From positions 24,355-88,354 of the forward strand of contig JANRLY010000017.1 in the NCBI GenBank assembly GCA_033762075.1: a DNA stretch of 64,000 nt, written 5' to 3'. The position numbers were made by a program, and so were the translations under genes. Below the pieces are notes generated by a model. That model made no database searches and was not told where the DNA came from. It saw only the letters and a program-made list of their open reading frames with translations. How positions within the stretch are numbered: position 1 is the first letter of the stretch; each line of letters begins with the position of its first letter. The DNA comes from VFKI01 sp033762075. Its GTDB lineage: Bacteria; Pseudomonadota; Gammaproteobacteria; DSM-16500. Positions 17,635 through 26,691 of the stretch are shown piece after piece.

Positions 17635-18828
17635 TTATACCGGATTTTTGTCATTTGATTCATTAATTGGTCCGGCGCCTTCATTCAATATATCTAAATA
17701 TTTCTGATAAGCATATATTTTATTTCGTGCTTTACCGGTCAACTCTTTCACAATACCAAGATCAGCCAAATGATGCAGCGATTTATTAGCAGTCGGCAAT
17801 GTTATTTTACAAAGCAGAGCTACTTTCTTAGCATCTGTAATTGGATGTTTCTGCAAATAGCTATGAACGATTAACGTAGAAGCAGAAGGTTTACCTATAG
17901 ATTCTATGTTCTTACGATCTTCCATAAATAATTTTAAAATTTTTTGCGCTGTTTCAATTGCTTGATTTGCTGTCTCAATAACACCTTTTAAAAAAAATTG
18001 AATCCATTCTTCCCAATCTCCAGTTTCGCGAACTAATTGCAAATGGTCGTAGTATGCTTGTCGATGTGTTTTAAAATACAAACTGAGATAAAGCATAGGT
18101 TTGCGCATGATGCCTTCGATGCATAAAATAAATGTAATTAGCAAACGCCCTAACCGTCCATTACCATCTAAAAATGGATGGATAGTTTCAAACTGATGAT
18201 GTGCTAATGCCGCTTTAATTAATGCTGGCAACGTCACAGCTTCATCATGCAAAAATTTTTCCATTGAACCTAGCAAGTCCATCACTCTTTCCGGCGGGGG
18301 CGGAACAAATTTTGCATTGCCAGGGCGCGTACCGCCAATCCAGTTTTGCGAGCGACGAAATTCACCGGGCAGTTTTGCACTGCCGCGACCTTTACTTAGC
18401 AATATTTCATGCATTTCACGAATTAAGCGCAGAGATAAGGGAAACCCGCCTTGAATCCGCTTTAAGCCATGCTCCATCGCCGCAACATAATTTGAAACTT
18501 CTACTATATCTTGATTCGGCACACCAATCACTTCATTGTTTTCATACAATAAGAGATCTGATAGTGAAGATTGCGTCCCTTCAATCTGCGAGGATAAAAC
18601 CGCTTCTTTTCTGATATACATATAAATAAATAAGGAAGGGTCAGGCAAAATAATACTGAGCCCATCCAGACGACCAAGCGCCACATTTGCTCGGTCGAGC
18701 AAAGGATAGAGTTTTTCCATCTCTATTTCCGGCACTGGTGGTAAGGGCTGAGGCGCATAGGAATGGTAAGTCTCCCCCACAACTGAGCACTTAATATATT
18801 CACCCACCCTTTCTGGAAATGCGGTCAT
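17635..18828 (-). CDS. Fic-domain protein (probable AMPylator) with C-terminal winged helix
   Basis: Fic enzymes transfer AMP or other phosphate-containing groups onto target hydroxyls. The core motif HPFLDGNGRLGR is intact (residues 217-228), with an N-terminal Fic_N region. SSQIEG (79-84) fits the (S/T)xxxE(G/N) inhibitory helix of class II Fic proteins, so basal activity is probably self-inhibited. The C-terminal 70 residues look like a winged helix-turn-helix (TLPTANKSLHHLADLGIV). The ATG at 18828 has GGAG six bases upstream; the longer frame to 18873 needs a TTG. The 397-residue size is normal. Upstream is an array of six 9-bp motifs. Confidence 0.92.
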   Translation of the reverse strand: MTAFPERVGEYIKCSVVGETYHSYAPQPLPPVPEIEMEKLYPLLDRANVALGRLDGLSIILPDPSLFIYMYIRKEAVLSSQIEGTQSSLSDLLLYENNEVIGVPNQDIVEVSNYVAAMEHGLKRIQGGFPLSLRLIREMHEILLSKGRGSAKLPGEFRRSQNWIGGTRPGNAKFVPPPPERVMDLLGSMEKFLHDEAVTLPALIKAALAHHQFETIHPFLDGNGRLGRLLITFILCIEGIMRKPMLYLSLYFKTHRQAYYDHLQLVRETGDWEEWIQFFLKGVIETANQAIETAQKILKLFMEDRKNIESIGKPSASTLIVHSYLQKHPITDAKKVALLCKITLPTANKSLHHLADLGIVKELTGKARNKIYAYQKYLDILNEGAGPINESNDKNPV

Positions 18829-18838
18829 CTTGGCTCCA

Positions 18839-18959
18839 CTAATAAAGAATACTGCCGCTTCGTTTATTAACAATCAGTCTAACTAAAAGAACTTTATTAA
18901 GCAATAGTGCTAATAAAGAAAAGAACACTTTCCTTTATTAGCGCAACGCCCTTTATTAA
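18839..18959. promoter_or_regulatory. Six-copy CTTTATTAR operator-like array upstream of fic
   Basis: Copies at 18839-18847 (inverted), 18862-18870, 18892-18900, 18910-18918 (inverted), 18933-18941 and 18951-18959. Two inverted pairs (18839/18862 and 18910/18933) have an identical 23-bp offset, forming two palindromes. The first copy lies between the fic ribosome binding site and upstream DNA. The pattern suits a multimeric regulator, possibly the winged-helix end of the Fic protein itself. Confidence 0.65.
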
Positions 18960-19075
18960 TGATTTTTCACTAACTTTGCGCACCTCAAGGCGAACGGCTC
19001 GAAAAATGTCCCGCACAAGAACTACGCACTATCTCCTTGCTTAGAAAGCACTTACACAAGCCTTAGCTATTTTTC

Positions 19076-19591
19076 CTAGAGAATCGTGCATCGGGGTAAC
19101 TCAATGATTTCCTCTTGAGAAACTTTGTTAGGATCGGCAAAAAAATGATAGCTGTCGATTTTGCTCAGCACCGCTTCATTGGTCATTTTTGCTAGCAACA
19201 ACTTTATGTTCCAAATATTTTTTGTGAGATCACCAAAGGGAGGATTTGCTTGCTTTACAGCATTGCACATTTCCTCAAGGATTTTATTCACTTTTTCGTC
19301 AGGCTTTGACTGATCCAAAATAATCTCACAATACTGCGTCACCACCGCGCTAAACTCTTGAAACGCACTATTGAGCGCCGCCTCTCCATCCCACTTGCAC
19401 TCAGCGGAATTCTGCATCTGATTTTTGCAGGTGGACAGCAAAACACTCTTATCAATAAATTCAACTAAACGTTCTAGCTCCTTGTTCATCGCATTGCTAA
19501 ATTGCAGGCTCTGCATTTTTGCCTGGCGATATCCTCTTTCTTCATGAGTTGATTCTGTTGCTTTTTTGACGACTTTTGTAAACAATCTCAT
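19076..19591 (-). CDS. Orphan helical protein ending in CaaX motif (CTIL)
   Basis: A 171-residue protein predicted mostly helical, with no recognised domain, signal peptide or membrane segment. It ends PRCTIL; the final four residues CTIL (codons at 19079-19090, TAG at 19076-19078) are a canonical CaaX box, where terminal Leu favours geranylgeranyltransferase I. The N terminus is basic (MRLFTKVVKKATES). An AGGA lies 11 bases before the ATG. Such a motif makes sense for a protein modified inside a eukaryotic host; effector status is inferred. Confidence 0.75.
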   Translation of the reverse strand: MRLFTKVVKKATESTHEERGYRQAKMQSLQFSNAMNKELERLVEFIDKSVLLSTCKNQMQNSAECKWDGEAALNSAFQEFSAVVTQYCEIILDQSKPDEKVNKILEEMCNAVKQANPPFGDLTKNIWNIKLLLAKMTNEAVLSKIDSYHFFADPNKVSQEEIIELPRCTIL

Positions 19592-19851
19592 GGTTTCATT
19601 ATCCTAGTCGATAAACGGTTTCTTTTCCGGATTGAGTTTTTATAAAAAATTGAATACACGCACGTAAGCGCGGCTGCATTTCTACTTAATCGCAGGAAAT
19701 GAGCCAATCAGTAGACTCATATTTTGCGAACCGGTATGATGACTCATCTTTTCAACATTGCAAGCGGAATTTTCGTGATAAGCACAAGGCGCAGAAAGCA
19801 GTCATTACCCAGCTTGTTTATTTAGTTATACATTTTTTGAGAATTATTTAA

Positions 19852-20580
19852 ATGATAAAAAAATACTCGGTGAAACTTTTAGTTATCATTATCCTTGAAT
19901 TTTTTATTATGCTTAATTGTAAAGCTGCGGAAAGACAATGTGTGATATTGCTGCACGGATTAGGACGCTCACATTATTCGATGTCTTCTATAGAGTCTAT
20001 GTTAAAGAGACACAATTACTTTGTTGTAAATGAAAACTATCCATCCACTAAAAAATCTATCGAGAGCATTGCTAATCAATATATTCCATTGATGGTAGAT
20101 GAATGCTTAATGAAACACTCCGATCATATCAATTTCATTACTCATTCAATGGGCGGAATCGTATTGCGAGAATATTTACAAAATCATGAAATTCCTAAAC
20201 TATCCCATATTGTAATGCTTGGGCCACCTAATCATGGAAGTCAGCTTGCGGATTTATTACACAATAATTGGTTATTTAAACTTGTGACCGGCCCTGCAGG
20301 ACAAGAATTAACAACAGAGAAAACAAGTATCCCAAACACCTTGAATCATTTTAACTCTCAATATCAACTAGGGATAATAGCAGGGAATTTTAGCTTCACT
20401 CCATTCAATCAGTTTATATTTCATGAAAAAAACGATGGCAAAGTAGCCGTTTCTAGTGCCAAGTTAAATTCAATGAAAGACTTTATCGTGCTTCCGGTCA
20501 GCCACACATTCATGATGAATAATGCATTAGTGCAACAACAGATTTTACATTTTCTTCATTACGGAAAATTTATTCATTAA
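19852..20580 (+). CDS. Secreted alpha/beta-hydrolase, lipase-like
   Basis: A 242-residue protein with an N-terminal signal peptide (LLVIIILEFFIMLNCKAA). The strand-turn motif VILLHGLGRS contains the oxyanion hole, THSMGGIVLREY the nucleophile Ser, and the later DGKVAVSS and LPVSHTFM segments offer the catalytic Asp and His. This matches small PGAP1/triacylglycerol-lipase-like hydrolases. Presumed periplasmic or exported, acting on a lipid or ester. It is a single gene on the plus strand, ending 15 bp from the convergent pirin gene. Confidence 0.85.
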   Translation: MIKKYSVKLLVIIILEFFIMLNCKAAERQCVILLHGLGRSHYSMSSIESMLKRHNYFVVNENYPSTKKSIESIANQYIPLMVDECLMKHSDHINFITHSMGGIVLREYLQNHEIPKLSHIVMLGPPNHGSQLADLLHNNWLFKLVTGPAGQELTTEKTSIPNTLNHFNSQYQLGIIAGNFSFTPFNQFIFHEKNDGKVAVSSAKLNSMKDFIVLPVSHTFMMNNALVQQQILHFLHYGKFIH

Positions 20581-20595
20581 AAAATCTAGCAAATA

Positions 20596-21519
20596 TCACT
20601 CTGGCTTCACGAATGTGCCTTCTTGGTATTCACGGAAAGCTGCGCGCAATTCTTCTTGGGTGTTCATCACAATAGGGCCATACCATGCGATAGGTTCATT
20701 CAGTGGCTTACCGGAAACAAGCAAAAAACGCACCGCAGAGTTGTCGGTTGTCACTTTAATTTCTGAGCCTTCTTTTTCATACAACACGAGCGTGCCATCA
20801 GCACATGCACAAGGCGACTGCATGTCAAAGTAATTCGTGCCCGTTGCATCATGCGAAAAAGGGAGACGCACGCAATCAAAGTACGCCTCACCTTCAATGA
20901 CATAAGCAAAAACAGTATGACCAGATTCAACTGGATGCGAAAATATTTTTCCAGAGGGAAGAGACACATCAAGATATTCAGGATTTGCCGCTACATCCTG
21001 AACCGGGCCTTGTACATTATTCAATTTTCCGCAAATGATACGAATTGTTGCACCATCTTGTGTTTTGACAATGGGAATATCATTGTTTTTGATACCTTGA
21101 TAACGCGGCTTGATCATTTTTGAATGTGCCGGCAGATTTGCCCAAAGTTGAAATCCAAACATTTGCCCTTTTCTATTTCCTTTCGGCATTTCCTGATGAA
21201 TAATGCCACTTCCCGCTGTCATCCACTGGATATCACCAGCAGAAATAATTCCTTTGTTGCCCATACTGTCCCCGTGTTCTACATCGCCATCCAGTACGTA
21301 GGTGATTGTTTCAATGCCACGATGCGGATGCCACGGAAATCCAGCCAGAAAATCAGCAGGATTTTCAGAACGAAAATCATCGAGCAGTAAAAAGGGATCA
21401 AGTAAAGGCAGTTCACGAAATCCGAATGCCCGTCGCAAATGCACACCTGCACCTTCAACTGTCGGAACACTTTTCCATACTTTATGAATAATTCGTGTTT
21501 TTTGTTTGTCGCTATCCAT
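20596..21519 (-). CDS. Pirin family protein
   Basis: A 307-residue bicupin. The N-terminal cupin has the metal ligands in HPHRGIETI (two His) and IIHQEMP (His and Glu), as in quercetinase-active pirins; the C-terminal cupin is typically metal-free. Biological roles of bacterial pirins vary and quercetinase activity may be incidental. The ATG at 21519 has GGGAG eight bases upstream; a longer frame to 21621 overlaps mutM and is rejected. Last gene of a five-gene minus-strand operon. Confidence 0.9.
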   Translation of the reverse strand: MDSDKQKTRIIHKVWKSVPTVEGAGVHLRRAFGFRELPLLDPFLLLDDFRSENPADFLAGFPWHPHRGIETITYVLDGDVEHGDSMGNKGIISAGDIQWMTAGSGIIHQEMPKGNRKGQMFGFQLWANLPAHSKMIKPRYQGIKNNDIPIVKTQDGATIRIICGKLNNVQGPVQDVAANPEYLDVSLPSGKIFSHPVESGHTVFAYVIEGEAYFDCVRLPFSHDATGTNYFDMQSPCACADGTLVLYEKEGSEIKVTTDNSAVRFLLVSGKPLNEPIAWYGPIVMNTQEELRAAFREYQEGTFVKPE

Positions 21520-21545
21520 GCAAACTCTCCCTTCGTTAATCAAAT

Positions 21546-22361
21546 CTATCTTTTTTGGCAAGAGACACAAAACACAGTATTTCTTTGACCAAGGCGACAT
21601 GCTTTTAAAATGGTACCGCACTTTTCACAAGGCATGCCAGCTCGACCATAGACTTTTAAGTGTTGGCTAAAATAACCAGGTTTTCCATCGCTTTGAGAAA
21701 AATCTTTTAAAGTTGTACCACCTTGCTTTATGGCTTTTCGCAAAATCCATTGAATGGCTTGAACTAATTGATGCATGTGTGCTGCGTCAATTTTACCCGC
21801 AGCAGTTTGAGGATGAATACCAGCGCGAAATAAAGCCTCCGTCGCATAAATATTACCAATACCGACAACAATTTTATGATTCATAATAAAAGATTTAATA
21901 GAAGTTTTTTTACCTTTTGCAACCTCTAATAAATATTGACTATTAAATTGCCGTTCCAATGGCTCAATACCTAGTGATTTGAGAAGTGGATGCTGGTCAG
22001 AGTGCTCTGCCCACAAGATGGCACCAAAACGGCGCGGATCAGAGTAACGCAAAATAATTTCATTATCAAACACAAGATCAACATGATCATGTTTTTTTGG
22101 CGCAGATTGTTGAGTCAAAATTCGCAAACTGCCTGACATGCCCAAATGTATAAGCAGTGTCCCAGATTTTGTTTCAAATAATAGATATTTACCGCGTCGC
22201 TTTAACTGAGAAATAATTCGGCCTTCGATTAATTTTTTTAAATTTTTTGGAATAGGCCAGCGCAAATTTGTATGTCGTACGATGACTTGCGTCACAGTAT
22301 GATTTTGAATAAAAGGCTGGATACCACGCAACGTGGTTTCAACCTCTGGAAGTTCAGGCAT
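21546..22361 (-). CDS. mutM: Formamidopyrimidine-DNA glycosylase
   Basis: MutM removes 8-oxoguanine and formamidopyrimidines from DNA. The mature N terminus PELPEVETTLRGI provides the catalytic proline and Glu, RRGKYLL the beta-elimination lysine, and the C-terminal zinc finger is CEKCGTILKAC followed by CVSCQKR (four Cys). The start at 22361 is fixed by the need for Pro at position 2; upstream Met codons would bury it. At 271 residues it has family length. Fourteen bases separate it from the PduO gene. Confidence 0.97.
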   Translation of the reverse strand: MPELPEVETTLRGIQPFIQNHTVTQVIVRHTNLRWPIPKNLKKLIEGRIISQLKRRGKYLLFETKSGTLLIHLGMSGSLRILTQQSAPKKHDHVDLVFDNEIILRYSDPRRFGAILWAEHSDQHPLLKSLGIEPLERQFNSQYLLEVAKGKKTSIKSFIMNHKIVVGIGNIYATEALFRAGIHPQTAAGKIDAAHMHQLVQAIQWILRKAIKQGGTTLKDFSQSDGKPGYFSQHLKVYGRAGMPCEKCGTILKACRLGQRNTVFCVSCQKR

Positions 22362-22375
22362 GGGATGAACCCTTT

Positions 22376-22927
22376 TTACATATGTTTCCAATACGTCGTT
22401 TTGATTTTACTCTTTTTGTCAATCACACGAGCCGCGACAAAAAGAACATCAGACAATCGATTCATGTAAGAAAGTATTGCAGGAGAGACAGGTTGTAAAT
22501 CTGTCAATGCAAAAAAATGTCGTTCGACACGACGACAAATTGCACGCGCGAGATGACACGTGGAAGCGGAAAGACTACCACCAGGCAATATAAACTCCTT
22601 AAGCGGCGACAAAGAAGCATTCCAATCATCAATCATTTTTTCAAGAAAAATAACATGCTCAGCAGAAATCACTTGATATTTAGGTTGAGAAAGTTCGCCA
22701 CCAATATCAAACAAATGATGTTGAATTTTTGTTAATGTCTCAATCATTTTTTTGTGTGATATTTTTTTTACGTGTAAATGCGCGATCACAACACCAATCG
22801 CGCTATTTAATTCATCAAGGCCGCCCACAACGTCCATGACAGGCGCATGTTTAGGTAATCGGATTTTTCCATCGAGGCTCGTTGTGCCTTTATCGCCTGT
22901 GCGTGTGTATATCTTTGTGAGTCGCAT
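22376..22927 (-). CDS. Cob(I)alamin adenosyltransferase, PduO type
   Basis: Transfers adenosyl from ATP to cob(I)alamin, making adenosylcobalamin. The N-terminal ATP-binding signature IYTRTGDKGTTSLDG is intact, as are the DELNSAIG and LPGGS segments and the later RRVERHF and NRLSDVLFVAAR of the trimer active site. It is 183 residues long. AAAGGAG precedes the ATG. It can supply the cofactor for the class II ribonucleotide reductase encoded at 34011-35801. Whether the cell makes or imports cobalamin cannot be told here. Confidence 0.95.
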   Translation of the reverse strand: MRLTKIYTRTGDKGTTSLDGKIRLPKHAPVMDVVGGLDELNSAIGVVIAHLHVKKISHKKMIETLTKIQHHLFDIGGELSQPKYQVISAEHVIFLEKMIDDWNASLSPLKEFILPGGSLSASTCHLARAICRRVERHFFALTDLQPVSPAILSYMNRLSDVLFVAARVIDKKSKIKTTYWKHM

Positions 22928-22937
22928 CTGAACTCCT

Positions 22938-23480
22938 TTAAGTAAATGTTTTCCCTACTTCTACTTTTTGCTCTGATGATTCCTCTATCACATTTTTTTG
23001 CGATAGCGTATTAATAAAAGATAATTTAGAAAAATCGAAATCGATTTTCGGAGGGCTCAGATTCAGAGGAGCAATACATTTATAACCCAACTCATTCAAA
23101 CACTGACGCATCGGATCACTTTTGATAAAAAGTGGAGTGTAAAGTCTGCCATATCCCTCCGCATGTAACATGCTAACAATCTCGACCTGATCATGGTTAA
23201 TTGCTTCAAAAAAACAATTTTGATTTTGCCAAAAAAGATTTTGATCTAATTCACGTATATCGATTTTTTCTTTTAATACACCCAACGCCAGTAATGTAAA
23301 TAATTTTTGTTTGATCAAAGTATCTTCTGCCACAATGTCTTTACATTGCTGAATCAATTGCTTAACTTGCTCAATGCGTTCTTCTTTTGGCAAATCATCA
23401 TTTTTGATCACGCTTAACATTTTATTTTGCGTTGCACTGAGCGCATCTTTTAATTGATGCATTTTATCGAGCTCTTTCAT
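22938..23480 (-). CDS. Hypothetical protein, possible single ankyrin-like repeat
   Basis: A 180-residue, mainly helical protein of unknown function. Residues about 112-130 (CFFEAINHDQVEIVSMLHAE) resemble one ankyrin repeat, but no second clear repeat is seen. No signal peptide. The start at 23480 has AAGGA upstream; the frame continuing to 23555 runs into the OMP gene. It lies between the OMP gene (16 bp) and PduO (10 bp) in the same operon. It could be an effector or a regulator; nothing decides this. Confidence 0.7.
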   Translation of the reverse strand: MKELDKMHQLKDALSATQNKMLSVIKNDDLPKEERIEQVKQLIQQCKDIVAEDTLIKQKLFTLLALGVLKEKIDIRELDQNLFWQNQNCFFEAINHDQVEIVSMLHAEGYGRLYTPLFIKSDPMRQCLNELGYKCIAPLNLSPPKIDFDFSKLSFINTLSQKNVIEESSEQKVEVGKTFT

Positions 23481-23496
23481 CTTATTTTCCTTTTGA

Positions 23497-24069
23497 TTAT
23501 TGAATTTTACCAAAGCTATATGTGACCCCAAAACCGAATATATTAGCTGACGCAATATTTCTACCCATCGGTGGAATGTAAATATAAAACAAATCAGACG
23601 ACCAATGCGGGTTAAAATAATACATTAAACCTGCGCCGACTGTGGGTGCAATGCGCTGATGCGTTTCATGATACGGCTCCATCCACCAAGATCTGCGATC
23701 ATTTGCGACATCTTCACGCTCATAGACTAGTCCACCTCTCGCATACACATCAAAATGCTCACTTAACGGATAAAAGAACTTGCCAGCGACATCGAACAAA
23801 TCAAAATTGTAACAATCATAAGATCCACTGTTATGACGGAACCCATCGTAACTGGCTTCTAGTGCAAAATAATTTGAAAAACGATAGCCCAGATAAGGAC
23901 GTATATGAATCCCAAGCTCCATAAACAAGGGTGTCCAGAGTGGCTCTTTGTGAATCATCCCCTCTAAACCCGCCCCCAAATAAACACCTTTGGTTCGCTC
24001 TATTTCAGCATGACTGAGCACGGGAAAAAACATAAAAAATAGCCACAACAACGCTATGATGCGCTTCAT
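23497..24069 (-). CDS. Outer-membrane beta-barrel protein (OmpA/OmpW-like, 8-stranded)
   Basis: A 190-residue protein with a signal peptide ending near SHA and alternating amphipathic strands closing with FGFGVTYSFGKIQ, typical of small outer membrane barrels. The stretches GVYLGAGLEG and IRPYLGYRFSNYFALEASYDG are characteristic first strands. The start at 24069 is chosen for the signal peptide and the GAGGGG site; the longer frame to 24252 is antisense to murI. First gene of the minus-strand operon, divergent from murI with about 120 bp between. Confidence 0.87.
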   Translation of the reverse strand: MKRIIALLWLFFMFFPVLSHAEIERTKGVYLGAGLEGMIHKEPLWTPLFMELGIHIRPYLGYRFSNYFALEASYDGFRHNSGSYDCYNFDLFDVAGKFFYPLSEHFDVYARGGLVYEREDVANDRRSWWMEPYHETHQRIAPTVGAGLMYYFNPHWSSDLFYIYIPPMGRNIASANIFGFGVTYSFGKIQ

Positions 24070-24188
24070 TGTAAAACCCCTCGTTTTATCATTTATGAGC
24101 ACTATAGCCACTTTTGTACACTGCGGCAATGGCAAAAAACGCCAAAACCAGTTATGATGAGCACCATTTTTATATGAAGGCAAAGGGT

Positions 24189-25010
24189 ATGAGCAACCAA
24201 CCCATTGGGATTTTCGATAGCGGCATCGGCGGCCTAACGATCGCGCGCGCAATTGTGGATACTTTGCCCGCAGAAAACATCATTTATTTCGGAGATACCG
24301 CTCATTTCCCCTATGGCGATAAATCCGCCGAAGCCTTGCAATCGTATTCGTTAAAAATTGCCCGCTTGCTGCTCGAGCGAAACTGCAAACTGATTTTAAT
24401 TGCATGCAATTCTGCGTCGACTGCAGCTTATGAAGCCATCCAAGAAACCCTTGGATCGAAAGCCATTATCATGAACGTGATTGATCCAGTCATTACGGCT
24501 TTAAAACCGCTCGCTTCACAGCACACTAAAATCGGCTTGATTGGCACAAGGCAAACAGTGCAATCCAAAATTTACGATACAAAAATTGCAACACACTACG
24601 CAAACATCCAACTTGTTTCGTGTGCGACAAATATTTTAGCGTCTGCCATCGAAGAATTTGGCGATCATCCTGTCACCACAAGTTTAATTCAAGCATACTT
24701 ATCGAATCCTGCCTTAGAAAACATTCACGGTTTAATTTTGGCGTGCACCCATTATCCTGTGATTAAAGATAAAATCTCGGCATTTTTTCAACATAAAATA
24801 GATATCATTGATGCTTCACAAATTGTTGCACGCGCTGTCGCTGAGACACTCAAAAAGAATCATTTACAACATAATGATGGCATAGGCACAAAACATTTTT
24901 ATGTGTCAGATTACACTGAATCCTTCGCGCATCACGCTAAGAGATTTTTCTCTGACGCGATCAAACTCGAACATTTTCCTCTCACAGATGAGATGGAAGC
25001 TATCGCGTGA
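24189..25010 (+). CDS. murI: Glutamate racemase
   Basis: Makes D-glutamate for peptidoglycan. IGIFDSGIGGLT is the N-terminal signature; the two catalytic cysteines are in ACNSAST and ACTHYP. The start at 24189 (MSNQPIG) gives 273 residues with GAAGG eight bases upstream. Earlier Met codons at 24174 and 24114 are less consistent with the family. Its stop overlaps the rlmJ start as GTGA. Confidence 0.96.
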   Translation: MSNQPIGIFDSGIGGLTIARAIVDTLPAENIIYFGDTAHFPYGDKSAEALQSYSLKIARLLLERNCKLILIACNSASTAAYEAIQETLGSKAIIMNVIDPVITALKPLASQHTKIGLIGTRQTVQSKIYDTKIATHYANIQLVSCATNILASAIEEFGDHPVTTSLIQAYLSNPALENIHGLILACTHYPVIKDKISAFFQHKIDIIDASQIVARAVAETLKKNHLQHNDGIGTKHFYVSDYTESFAHHAKRFFSDAIKLEHFPLTDEMEAIA

Positions 25011-25831
25011 ATTATCGACACAGTTATCACGCCGGTAATTTTGCCGACGTTTTCAAACACACCATTTTAGTGGCATTGATCGAGTCATTAAAAAACAAGC
25101 CCAAACCTTTTTGCTATCTCGACACACACGCAGGTTGTGGACAATATGATTTACAGAGTGCCGAAGCACTCAAAACACATGAATATAAAAGTGGCATTGC
25201 GAAAATTTTAAAAGCAAACAATCCACCTGAAATGATTCAAAAATATCTCGCGATTTGTGCCGATAAAGGATCACACTTTTATCCAGGCTCACCTGAGATT
25301 ACGCGCAGTTTATTGCGTCTTGAAGACCGCATGATTTTATCTGAACTCCATCCTACTGATTTTCAAACATTAAAAAATCATTTTTACAAAGATCGTCAAG
25401 TTGCAGTGCATCAACAAGATGCCTGGCAAAGTTTAAAAGCTTTTTTACCGCCAAAAGAACGGCGCGGACTTATCTTAATTGATCCACCGTATGAGCAATC
25501 AGATGAATTACTCACATTAGCAGAAAAAATTGCACCAGGACTCAAACGTTTTGAAACAGGTATTTTTGCAATTTGGTATCCAATCAAACGCAACATGCCA
25601 TTGAATGCGTTTCATCGAACATGCAAAGAAACCATTTCTCTTCCTATGCTCAGAGTAGACATGACACTTTGGCCAGAAGATGGCGCAGCGACACTGAATG
25701 GTTGCGGCATGCTCATCATTAATCCGCCTTGGCAATTTGATCTGACGCTCAAATCCTTTTTACCGTGGCTCTGGGAACACCTCAGCCCTCAGCAACAAGG
25801 TCAACTGTACTTTTCGAATATTGACTTTTAA
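25007..25831 (+). CDS. rlmJ: 23S rRNA (adenine-2030-N6)-methyltransferase
   Basis: The N terminus NYRHSYHAGNFADVFKH is diagnostic of RlmJ, which methylates A2030 of 23S rRNA. IDPPYEQ is the DPPY catalytic motif of N6-adenine methyltransferases. The 274-residue protein starts at a GTG overlapping the murI stop codon (GTGA), so translation is coupled. AT-rich sequence with no terminator-like hairpin follows. Confidence 0.95.
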   Translation: MNYRHSYHAGNFADVFKHTILVALIESLKNKPKPFCYLDTHAGCGQYDLQSAEALKTHEYKSGIAKILKANNPPEMIQKYLAICADKGSHFYPGSPEITRSLLRLEDRMILSELHPTDFQTLKNHFYKDRQVAVHQQDAWQSLKAFLPPKERRGLILIDPPYEQSDELLTLAEKIAPGLKRFETGIFAIWYPIKRNMPLNAFHRTCKETISLPMLRVDMTLWPEDGAATLNGCGMLIINPPWQFDLTLKSFLPWLWEHLSPQQQGQLYFSNIDF

Positions 25832-25924
25832 ATCATATTTCCTCATTGATTATTGACCATTTCTTTTCATTATGACAAGATCATGTGCGAAACACATACT
25901 CATAAGTCAGGGGAGTGGTCAGTC

Positions 25925-26551
25925 ATGCTGCCGGAAGAAAAATTGGAACGCGCTTTAGAGAGCAAAATTGAAGAATCGCTTGAACAGTTACGCGATAAAA
26001 AATTTCGCCAGTTCTATGAGCTCAACCTAAAGTTCACGAATGCACTTCTTGCAGATGTCATTGAAGTGAATCTCATCAAAGATTTACTCACCCAAGTCAT
26101 TCACGAACTTGAATGGATATATCAATATGCCCGACTAAGGAGCTTTTGTGTAAGTGACGACCTTGAAGAAAACATTGCCATTTATCGCGAATTTGCCCCA
26201 TTAAGAAATCTAACTGCGCGCTATAACTTAGGCCTCATTGAGCAAGTACTGAAAGATATCGTCGGAAATGAACTCCCAGAAGAAATCACAACATTCAGGC
26301 TTACCAAAGAGCAGCTCACTCAAATCACTCAATCCACTATGCAAACATTAAGCCCTCTATTAGCTATTTTTAATGAAACATACAGAGATACTTGTCGTTT
26401 TCGCTTTTTTGGGAAAATCGGTCGCAGCCTATTTGGCAAAAAAGTCTTTGGCAATGAACTCACCCACTTAGATCAAGTGGAAGAATATGTTGAAACCCAC
26501 CAAAACGGAGCAGCAGCAAAAGCATGGAAAAAAATGACGGGGCCGAAATAA
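25925..26551 (+). CDS. Hypothetical helical protein
   Basis: A 208-residue protein starting MLPEEKLERAL, acidic at the N terminus and mostly helical, ending with a basic stretch. No recognised domain, signal peptide or membrane helix. The ATG at 25925 has GGGGAG nine bases upstream; the frame extends to 25853 only through a TTG. It is a single gene between rlmJ and a GC-rich intergenic element. Confidence 0.7.
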   Translation: MLPEEKLERALESKIEESLEQLRDKKFRQFYELNLKFTNALLADVIEVNLIKDLLTQVIHELEWIYQYARLRSFCVSDDLEENIAIYREFAPLRNLTARYNLGLIEQVLKDIVGNELPEEITTFRLTKEQLTQITQSTMQTLSPLLAIFNETYRDTCRFRFFGKIGRSLFGKKVFGNELTHLDQVEEYVETHQNGAAAKAWKKMTGPK

Positions 26552-26576
26552 GGCGATATACTGCTGGACTGTTTGA

Positions 26577-26673
26577 ACCGGCCTGCGGGGATCCGACGCC
26601 TTCGCCTTCCCACCGTGCTCGTTACCACTGCGCGCGGCGGGATCCCTGAACTCTCGGCGTCACCTCCTCGGCC
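26577..26673. other. GC-rich structured intergenic element
   Basis: About 97 bp far richer in G and C than its surroundings. It contains GGGGATCC near 26587 and GGGATCCC near 26638 that can pair, GACGCC near 26595 pairing with GGCGTC near 26655, and GGCC near both ends. It resembles an inserted palindromic element or structured RNA; no tRNA-like cloverleaf or T-run was found. Confidence 0.5.
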
Positions 26674-26691
26674 TAAAATGATATTGAGAGA

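Noticed and set aside
18222..18614. 130-codon plus-strand frame inside fic
   Set aside because: Antisense shadow of the Fic gene, no initiation signals.
26577..26673. GC-rich gap as a tRNA gene
   Set aside because: No cloverleaf, no conserved T-loop or anticodon arm, and no CCA end could be placed.
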